Source of the DNA: Sorex araneus
Taxonomy: Eukaryota; Chordata; Mammalia; Eulipotyphla; Soricidae
DNA length: 64,000 bases
NCBI RefSeq assembly: GCF_027595985.1
Contig: NC_073305.1
Span: 168,516,172 to 168,580,171 of the forward strand
Direction of reading: 5' to 3'
Part shown: positions 48,201-58,900 of the stretch, piece after piece
How positions within the stretch are numbered: the first letter of the stretch is position 1
How the letters are laid out: each line of letters opens with the position of its first letter
The notes under the pieces: generated by a model
The model's database searches: none
The model's input: the letters and a program-made list of their open reading frames with translations, nothing else
What the model was told of the DNA's origin: nothing
Translations under genes and position numbers: made by a program

Positions 48201-51200
48201 TAACCCTATTTATAATGACATTGATCTGCAAAGTAGCCTCTGCTAATTTTGTGTACATGTAGAGAAAGGGGATGATTCGATTTATATATGAGAGTATATT
48301 TCAAAGGGAGGTAATAAAAGATCCAGGAGAAGACAGATAGAGGACAGTAATATGCTTGAAAAATATACATTAAGTGCTGAATAACATTGTTTCATTCAGC
48401 ATAATTTTTATTATTAGATTTCTGGGGATCAAATTTTAAATTTTTCAACTGAGGGTATGAATTGTGTGGAGTTTGCTCATTCTTCCCATCTCTGCATGAT
48501 TTTATCCAGGGGCTCTGGGTTTCTCCACACTTGAACGATGGGCGCATTGGTTTCGTTGGTGCCTCTAAATTATCCCATTCTGAGTGTGGCGATATGTTTG
48601 TGGGTGCACTCTGGCTGCAGAAGGTGGCTTGTCGAGGGCCAGTTCCGCTTTGCACCCTATGCTCCTGAGATAGGCTCCAGCTATCCATTACCACAAACTG
48701 GAATCAACATAGTGGCAAATGAGTAAATGGCCGATTGAACAAATGAATAAATAAGTTGTTTTTGAACGTTGAATTTTTTTTTTTTATCTAGGTCTCACTT
48801 GATTTAGCAGTTTGGCAATATTTTTATGGCCAGAAATGTAAGATCTTTTATGTTAATTTGCCTATAGCGAAATTGATTTTATGATGCATTCATTTAAGTG
48901 GAAGTCAGTTTCTAGGGACTTCTCCAGTAAACTGAGTTACTGTATTGTAAACAAGTTGCAAGGGCGAGTTAAAGAATGGTCATGCTGGATAAAAACTGAG
49001 CATTGAAAGTAGAAAGTAGCTAAAATGACATGGTCTGGAGCGATAGCACAGCCGGTAGGGTGTTCGCCTAGCACGTGGCCGACCTGGGTTCGATTCCTCT
49101 GCCCCTCTCTTGGAGAGCCTGGCAAGCTACCGAGAGTATCTCGCCCACACGGCAGAGCCTGGCAAGCTACCGTGGTGTATCCAATATGCCAAAAACAGTA
49201 ACAAGTCTCACATGGAGACGTTATGTGACGATATGCCTGCTCGAGCAAATCAATAAGCATCAGGATGACAGTGATACAGTGATAACCTTTCATTATCTGT
49301 ATTGCAAATCATAATGGCCAGAAGGAGAGAGAGGGAGAGGGAGAGAGGGGGTGGGAAGGGAAAGAATGTGGGGGAAGGGAGAGAGAGAGGCAGCCTGAGA
49401 GGGGAGTTGGGGAGTTGGGAGAGAAACTGGGGATACTGGTGCTGGGAAATGTACACTGGTAGAGGGATGGTTGCTGGCACACTGTATGACTGAAATTCAA
49501 TCACAAGCATCTTTGTAATGGACTGTTTCACAGTGATTCAATTAAAAAAATAAATAAATGTTTTTTAAAAAAAGGAGAGAAAAGGGTAGAGGACTAGGAA
49601 TTGGAAATTAGTTGTAATAGGCACAGTTGAATGGAAGAAAAGAAAATTGTGTTTAGAGTGGTTGCTTCATAATAATGATTTTTGAGTACAGATGTTTGAA
49701 ATGGAAATTTAACTTTGGAATGACAGGCATGTAAAGAACTGAATTGTTGGAGGTTAGCTGTCAGTAAGCTTGCAGATAAGGTGCTATGTGTAAGCATTAG
49801 AATTTTTCAATTGAAAAAAAACAATTGAAATAGCAGTGGCTAAGTAAATTACGGCTCCACATCTCCTTTTAAAAGAAAGACGGATGTGCCCAATCCAGTA
49901 TGCCAATTCCATAAAGTCACCAGGGACCCAGGCTTTCCAGTTTGAAATCTACAAATGAACACAATTACCAATACATTCAAGTGCCTTATTCCAAGCTTGT
50001 CCTCTTTGTGGTCCAAGATAAATTTCAGTTCTCCAGTTTTGATTCTAGGTAGAAAGAGGGAGGAAAGGAAGAAATTAGATCTTTCTCCTACTGTCTTTTT
50101 AATTTTCTTCTTTCTTTTCCGTTTTTCCCTCTTTTCCTTTTTCCTCCTTTCCTTTTCTTTAGGTGACTAACTAGGATTCTCTCCCAACAATTTCTGGTTG
50201 CGTATTAATATGTTACATGACCATATTGTGCTTTGAGAAATACTTGACAGCTCTCTAATGATGAAAGGATCTTGTTAATAAAGAAGATAGGAAGAATGAA
50301 TGGATATTTATAGATATTTTTAGGCAACTAGTAATCTGACACAGATGTCGATTATGCTGCAAAAATTACAAGATGCTGAAAGTATAGTGAAGGACCCTCA
50401 AACTCCACTGACAGTGAACTGCTTTTTTCTGGCCGTTAACAGCCTAACAGGGTCAAGTGAAAGAGGGCTGCAGGAAGCATTTTAATGGCCATTCAGAGGG
50501 TGCCCGAGTGATAGTACAGTGGGTAAGGCACTTGACTTACATACTGTCAACCCGGGTTTGATCCTTAGCATCCCATATGGTCCCCTGAGCACCACCAAGA
50601 ATGATTTCTGAGTGCAGAGCCAGGAGAAACTCCCGAGCATTGCCTGTGTCCCCCACCCCCCCACACACACACAGAAAAAGACATTGAAGAGAACCAGAAC
50701 CCTGGTATGTAAGTATCAGTGGTATGCAGGGGAAACCAGTCATACTTGTCAACCTTGAGATAAGAAGGTATGTAAGAGAATTTTAAAAATCACTCCTCCT
50801 CAGTACTGTAAATTATTTCTTCAAGTGACATCAGATTATACTTATACCCTTACACAGAGATTGAGAAGGAATATGAGGATATTTTGAGGAGTTTGCTACT
50901 TAAAGAATGAGATTAGGAAGATGATTTTTACCCTTTTGATCATGTGTCTAAAATACACAACTCCAGTATATTATGTAGGTATAAATGTGTCGATGTACTA
51001 ATATGACATATAATATTAAAAGTAGAAACCTTTAAAGCAATGAAATAAAAATATCAGTAGATTTAATATTTTCTACTCTATACTCCTGTTTAATGTCTTG
51101 TCAACCCTTTGGCCATATGAATATCAATTTCAGTGCAGCTGGGGATAGTGGTTGAATTATGGGAAATCTGAGCAATGTGGCCTGTACTTGATTCTATTAA

Positions 51201-52125
51201 ACTTATTAAACAAGAAGCGCTCTAAACTGCAATACCTTGACTGACTGCACAGCTATAAGCACTTCACAGTTACAATATCAAAGAGAGAATCGGTCACATA
51301 GGGCCAGCTGAGCTTTAGGTCACATGCAACCAAATAAATTCCTCTCTACACTTTTCCTTATGTCAGTTTTACCTGGCTTCTGGGGGTGGTTGCTCCTGAC
51401 CTCCTCTGATTTGGTCCTCCTCAGTTTGAATCTGCTTTTCTCAAGGAAATTATTAAAAGTCCTTCTTTTAAAAATAAGAGTTAGATTATGTAAAATACTT
51501 CAGATAATTTTGATAATACTGAAAAACAAAGTAGGATTAAATTTAGGGGCAGAAACGCTTATTATTATTATTACTTAGGAAGATGATACTTGAGGAAATA
51601 GAAAAAGTTAACATTTATTAAAGTAGAACCCCTGATAATTTTTTGAAAGTTTTCTTACTGGGCCAGAGAGAGAGTATAGTGGGTTGGGTGCTTGCCTTTT
51701 CATGGCCAGTTCTGGTTTGATCCCCAACACCCACATAGGATCCCTGATCACTCCAGGAGTAAGCCCTGAGTACAGCCAAGTGTGGCACAAAAACTGGTGG
51801 TGGGGGAAGATTACTTATTATGTGATTTTTATTTTGATACAAGTGTAAGTAAATGGGAGAGGAGATATGCTGTTTAGAATTTAATTGAAAAAATTAAACT
51901 GTAAGAAAAACTAGAACAATTATGGAACTATCAAACCCCTGTAAAATGAACTTTTTGAGCTTAAAGTTGACAAAAATAAATCACAAGTAATAGTTTGGGG
52001 TAGTAGTACCTCAGTACTTCTGCCTCTGGTTTAAAACAATATTCAAAACATTTTTAAAGGGCATACTATTTGCAATCATATATCTATCTTAAAACACCCA
52101 TATGATGCACTTTATTTATTTATTT

Positions 52126-52178
<53 letters not shown>

Positions 52179-52833
52179 TGGCTACACATGGTAGTGCTCT
52201 TCCTTGTGGCTCTGCACTAAGGGATCACTCCTGATGGGGCCTGGTGCACTATATGGGGCTCCAGGGATTAAACCTGGGTTGGTCCCATTCAATGCAAGTC
52301 CACTACCCCAAGATACTATCTTTCCACACCCTTTGATTAACTTAAGAAGAAAGGGAAGGGGATAGAGAAAGGCTACAAAGACCTGAACATCTCAAAGCGG
52401 AGGTCTTGGTGGGGAGATAATTCAGGGGTGCAACCACATTGCTGGGCATTGAACCATACAGCCCTCGCTGTCAGGCACTTACCCCATGGATCTTGGGCCT
52501 CCTGAGCAATGCTCGACACCTGTCTAACCCTCAGCCCCCAAAGGAGCAGGAATGTGTTGGAGTCTTTCACCCTAGTTTTAAGACACAAAATGTGTAAAGC
52601 AGGCATAGCACTTGAATAACTCAAAAGAAATATGACTGGTTCAAAAATGGGAAAGTGTTTAGCCATATGTGGAGACTATATGGAGAGGGGGTGGCATTAA
52701 GGGAATGAGAACTTGTACTTGTCACTGAAGAAATACAGTTGGAGAGTAAGAGAGGGAAAAGGAGAGGGCAGAGGGCAAAGAGGTCTATTTTCGGATTAAG
52801 TGAATGATACTCAGCTATGTGTGGTGAAAGTAT

Positions 52834-52909
<76 letters not shown>

Positions 52910-55900
52910 CAGAGGTTTTTACGTCTTGTGCTAGTGTAAATACATATAGTAATTTTAGAACATCATTCTTTCCCCCTCATTAATACCTATGTGAATCAAA
53001 CCCTTATATTTGTTATGCAGTAACATACTAAGTTAAACTTGAAACTCTAAGATAACTTTTAAAGAGCTAAGTATTAAAATAGTTGCTTAAGGGTCAGGGA
53101 GATAGTTCAGAGAGCTGAACTGCATGCTTTGCGTGGTGGAGAGCGTGGTTCCCTGACACTCCTGGGGAGTGACCTAAACCCAGGTTCTGCCAGGTATGGC
53201 CCAACAAAACAAAATCAAAAGTAGTTCCTTCAAGTAAAGCCATTTAAACTATAAACATAAATAGAATAAAACTATGTAAGTACCTTTTTACTTACTCCTT
53301 ATTTTCTTATGTATTTTTGGTTTTGGGGCCACACTGGGTGGTGCTTAGGAATTACTCCTGGTTCTTATTCAGGGATCAGTCCTGGTGGTGCTTGGGCAAC
53401 CATATGGCATGCTGGGGATTAAATTTACGTCTGCTGTATAAACAGCAAATGCCCTACGTGTTGTACTGTTTCACCAGCCCTTATAGCTATATTTTAATAT
53501 CAGGTAGACATAATTAAATTGGAAATCCTAAAAATAAAAGGTTCTAAATCATGTTACAAAGTTCTAATAGATAAAGAAGCCCTAACTTAGCAAAGTAACA
53601 AAGCAAGGTAGAAAGCATGCAGACATGAGGCCTTTCATCCCTTGGAAATGTAAAATATGATAATAAATGATAAAAGTGGCATTTGAATCAGTGGGACAAC
53701 ATGACCTACTCTTTTATTTATGTATTTATTCAGAAAATGTTTATTGAAAGCCAAATCCTTGCCTAGATGCCAGGAATATATCAGCAAACCAAATAGACTA
53801 ACAGCATTATTGTCATGGAGTTTAAATTTGAGCTGTAGAGAATGAATAAGACACTGTATGTCAACGAAAATAGTAAAGTAGGGAAGAGGAATAGTATTTA
53901 TAGAATTCCAGTTTTGGAAAAAAGGTATCTTGGCTGATCCTGTATCCCCACCCCACCCCCCCAAAAAAAAACACGTGTGTGCAACAATCTTTTTTTTTAA
54001 ATTATCAATGCAAAAAATTCTCAACAAAATCTTTGCAAACCAAATTGACCAGTATACCATGAAATCATACACCATGATCAAGTAGGATTCATCCCAGGGA
54101 CGCAAGGATTATTCAATATATGCAAATCAATGAGCATAATGTACCACATCATTAAAAGAAAAGATAAAAACCTTATAATCATATCAGTTGATGCAGAGAA
54201 ACTCCAACACCCATTTATGATAACACACTCAATACTTAAAGTTAGTAATAGCTATCTATAAAAAAGCCATAGCTGGCTCTCTCCGTCCTTGGAGAAGCCT
54301 GCGTTCTCTCTTCAGTGCGTTAATCTGTCTGTCTTACTCTCCACTCTCTCCCACTTTCCTCCTCCTTCCCTTCAAAAACCCTCCAAATAAAATCTGTTTA
54401 CTTAAAAAAAGAACCCCATAGCCAGTATTAGTATTAAGGGTGAAAAACTGAAAGCATTCTGCTACGATGAGGCACAAGTCAAGATGTCCACTGTCCCCAC
54501 TCTTATTTTAATCTAGAAGTCTTGGCAGCAGCAATCAGGCAAGAAAAGGAAATCAAAGGGGATACAAATTGGAAAAGAGGAAGTCAAGTCATCTCTGTCT
54601 GCAGATAATACAGATTATACGATAATATATATACATTGACGGCCCTAAAGTACAGAAATGCTCATAGAAACAGTACCAATACAGCAAAGTGGCCAGCTAC
54701 AAAATCAATACATGAAAATCAGTTGCATTCCTATATACAAATAATCACAGGAGGAAGAGATCAAAGCATCTATTACATTTAAAATAGTGTCCAAAACATC
54801 ACGTACTTAGGGATCAACTTAACAAAAGAGAGACCTATACTGTGAAAACTTCAAAACACTCAAGAAAGAAATTGAAGAAAGTCTTAAGAAATGGAAAAAC
54901 GTTCCATGCTCATGGATTAGAATATTGTCAAAATGACTATATTACCTCAAGAGAGTCGGTGTAATCCTGTCCAAATTCAGACAACATTCTTCTAGGACTT
55001 AGAGCAGCTTGTGTGGAATCATTAAAGACCCTGCAGAGCCAAAACCATACTGAAAAACTAGAAACGTGGAAGCGTCTCACTACCTAACTTGAATTTATAC
55101 TATAAAGCCATAGTGATCAAAACAGCATGGTACTGTAATAAAGGAAGTCAAAATTGGTCAGAATAGAATATCTAAGAATAAATATCCAAGAATTTCCATA
55201 TATGTAGTTAGCTAATTATTGACAAAGTGCTAGGAGGAATAAAGACAACAAATGGTCCTGGGAGAATTGGATAACCACATGCAAAATGTAAAGCTGGATC
55301 CGTATTTCACATCTTACACAAAACTCAAAGTAGATAAAAGATTTTGAGATCAGACCTGAATCTATAAACTGCACTGAGGAAATACAGCGAGAGCTGTCCA
55401 AGACTTAGGCCTCAAGGGAGTCTCCAATGATATGATGCCATTGGCAGAGGCTACAGAATCAAAACTAAACAAATGGGACAGCAACAAACGTAAAAGTTTC
55501 TGTATGACAAAAGAAACATGGGCTAAAACTATAGAACAGCTAATTGAGCGGGAGAAAATATTTGCACTCAATGCATCATATAAAGGGTTGATATCCATGA
55601 TCTATAAAATATTCATAAAGATCAACAGCAACAACAAAATCTAAAAGTGGGGAGAGGAAATGAACAGACAATTCTCCGAGGAAGACCTACAGATGGCCAA
55701 CAGGTACATGAAAACATGCTCAACATCACTTACTATTAGAGAAACCCTCTTTGGTGTACTATTTTACACCTGTGAGAATGACACTTAGCAAAAATACTGG
55801 GAACAGCCTTTGTTGGCAAGAATTTGGTGAAAAAGGAATCCTCATTTACCCTCATCCACTCTGGTGGCAATGTTGTTTGGTCCACCCCCCCAGGGAAAAC

Positions 55901-58900
55901 AGTATGGAGTGTAGTCAATAAACTTAGAATTTAGTTCCCATATGACCTACCTGTGAATATATATCCCCAAGACAGAAAAAAAACGTTCATTCAAAAGGAT
56001 ATATGCACATCATTATTCACTGCAGCACTGAGTACAATAGCCAAGATTGGAAATCAACCTTGATGTCCAACAACAGCTAAGCAGGTCAAGAAGATATGCA
56101 ATTTTCGCCAACGTGGATGGAACTGGAAGACATAATGTTAAATGAAACAAGCCAGAAGAAGGATAAACCTAGGATGATGTCACTGATAAAATAATTGGAT
56201 GCAGTGTTTTACAGGAGGATGCGCAGATCAACCTGACCCCAGAGACTAGGAAGGAAAAGGAAAGAGAGTGGAAGGGAGGCAGAGAAGAGACAGCACGTTC
56301 AGCTTCAAATATATAGTTTAGGGGAATGGGCACCTCGAGAAGGGGGTCAGGTCATAGTTTAGGGGCCAGGTCAGGGGAGTCAGGTACAAAGGTGATGTTA
56401 AGGAATGATAGAGCCAAGTAGCCAAACTGCAGAGTCAACAGAACTGAAATCAAGAGACACTTTAACAACCAAACTCAAAAAGGTGCCGTCAAGAGGACAG
56501 GCTGGACACAGCAAGTTGAACAGGACATGGGAGGGAACCTGCCAACATTAGTGGAGGGAAGGGACAGTGATGGTAGGACCTGGACTGCAAAATTGAATGT
56601 CTAAGACTCAACTATGAATTTATGAATCACCATATCACTGTCATCCCATTGCTCATTGATTTGCTCGAGTGGGCACCAATAACGTCTCCATTATGAGACA
56701 TGTTGTTACTGTTTTTGGCATACCGAATATGCCATGGGTAGCTTGCCATGGTCTGCCATGCAGGCGAGAGCGATAGCACAGTGGGTAGAACATTTGATTG
56801 CATGCGGCTGACCTGGGTTCACTTCCTCCATCCCTCTCGGAGAGCCTGGCAAGCTACCGAGAGTATAAATCACTATGCTTTACTTAAAAAAAAAAAAAGT
56901 GGAAAGAGAAAAATAAATAAATGAAAACCTAAAATAATATTACCTGAAATTCATTTAGATAAAACATATAACTTACATGTATTCAGTCATAGAAAAGAAA
57001 AAATATTTTTTTCATATTGTCTTTAATGCTAGTTTTAACTATCACAATAGACAATACCATAAACAATACATTATACAATCTAGGCTATATATATGACAAA
57101 GATCATAAGTCTTACATATCAGAAATCTGAAGAGAAACATCATCCTTGCATCTGAGTAGGCTAAAGAGAAAACTATCAACTTTATAACCATTAATATAAG
57201 TGAAGTTCATTTTTCTATTTTATGAACATTTATTTTCTATTTAAAATAATGTTAAATTTTTTAAAAACTACAAATTTTTTTTTCTTGATGCTTTGAACTT
57301 CACGTTTTTCCCAAGTGTTTTTTAACTCTGACAGAAAAATGAGACAAATCTTTAAACAAATCTTTCTTTGGGCAATTTAGAAAAACAGAATTGGCAAGTT
57401 AGTTCAGAGCAGCCAGAACATAGTAAAATAGGATATTCTACAGAAAGTGATTCATAAGAAACCATTCTTAAAATTCTTTTTTTAAAAAAATTTTATTTTA
57501 TTATATTGAATCACTGTGAAAAAAATACAATGCTTTCAGGTTTAAGTCTCAGTCATATGATGATTGAACCCCCATCCCTTCACCAGTGCACATGTTCCAC
57601 CACCAAGAACCCCAATATACCCCCCTCCCACCAAGCCCCCACCTAAGTAGCTAATGATCTTCGTTTTATTCTCTCTATACTTTGAATACATTCAATATTT
57701 CAATAGAGAACTCACTATTATTGTTTGGAATTTTCCCCCAAGATCAGGCCTGCTGAAAAGGCATCATTTAGTAATTTATTTTCATCGCTGAGAATGAAGA
57801 TTCTATAAGGTTTTGGATTTCTGTTATTTTAGTTCAGTTCACAGTCTAGATGCATCTCTGTAAGAAGCTGCTCTGGGTGCCAAAATGGGTTAGAAGACCT
57901 CTTGGATCATAGTCTTTAGGAGCAGAGGGTCTGTTTCGAGAGCAGCAGCTCTGGATCTTATCTGGGCCGAGGGCGTGCTGGTACCGCCCCCTTCCCATGA
58001 TCCTCTATGAGCCACAATATTGTAAAATTCATACATCTGGGTGGAAGTTCTAGGGGGTGGTTCTCGCCACTTGGATGATGCCACTGCCACCATTTTCCGA
58101 GCAGAAAAACAGGGTGGAGAGGGAAAATCCCTTCCCGGGCGGCACATAGTCGTAGTACAGCTCACAGTATAGATGCAAAGAAAAATAATATTTTTTCTCT
58201 CCTTTTTTTTTGGTAGGCCGCTTATATGCTATGCAAACTGGAATGAAGATTGATAGTAAAACTCCTGAATGTCGTAAATTTTTATCAAAGCTAATGGATC
58301 AGTTAGAAGCTGTAAGTTCAACACTGATTATTTGTTTTCTGTTTAATATGTAAAATGCCATTATAATGCCATTATTGTACATGTATATACTGTCAGTTCT
58401 TCCTTAGGAGTCCACCATGTATTGAATCTGAAGAGAAAATTGACATAGTTGTTTTTATTTGTATCATACTTTTGAGTTGTAAGCATAAATGAAACTTTAT
58501 ACATACCACATGCATATCTTGTTTCATGTTATTGTAGTTCAAATTGACTGTAAAAATTGAAATTAAGACAAATTAAAACTTGTTAATTAATTTTTGAAAA
58601 CAAAAAAAGAAGAAAAATAGTCAATTGGTTAAGAAAGAATTCCCCAATTCTTCTTTTAGGATACCTGAACATACATAGATACTTGAACATCTTATTATTG
58701 GTATTTTGGGCTTTAGAGAAACTAAGGTTTGAGGGCTATCAGGAATGTGTTTCTCCAAAATTTTGTCATTGTTGAATTTCATTTCAAATAAAAAATGAGG
58801 CAGAAAAAAGATTTTTCTCACACTATATTGTTGACATCTTTTAAAGCAATTAGTGTAAATTTATTTAAAATGACTACTCAGCATATACTTTAGTGATCAC

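Larger units (their letters stand above)
54003..56899 (+). repeat. 5'-truncated L1 (ORF2 RT to 3' UTR and poly-A)
   Basis: Begins inside the RT domain; the conserved motif around GTAGGATTCATCCCAGGGAC at 54084-54103 corresponds to the region before the RT palm. It continues through the ORF2 C-terminus (about 56140), a purine-rich 3' UTR, and a poly-A at 56884-56897. Stops and frameshifts throughout. Two later insertions split it: 54274-54411 and 56634-56867. The 3' UTR differs from the D-type 3' ends, so at least two L1-like 3' ends occur in this genome. Confidence 0.9.
37327..58216 (+). other. VTA1 intron 1 (20.9 kb)
   Basis: The span between the donor at 37327 and the acceptor at 58216. It contains at least ten SINEs, a truncated L1, two type-D or C composite elements, four dinucleotide microsatellites and single-copy AT-rich DNA. 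No further exon reading as VTA1 protein occurs in it, and exons 1 and 2 join in phase without one. Confidence 0.93.

Noticed and set aside
57890..58165. 91-codon minus-strand frame in the D element near VTA1 exon 2
   Set aside because: It lies in the GC-rich part of a repeat. The corresponding region of other D copies does not encode a similar peptide, so a conserved protein is not supported.
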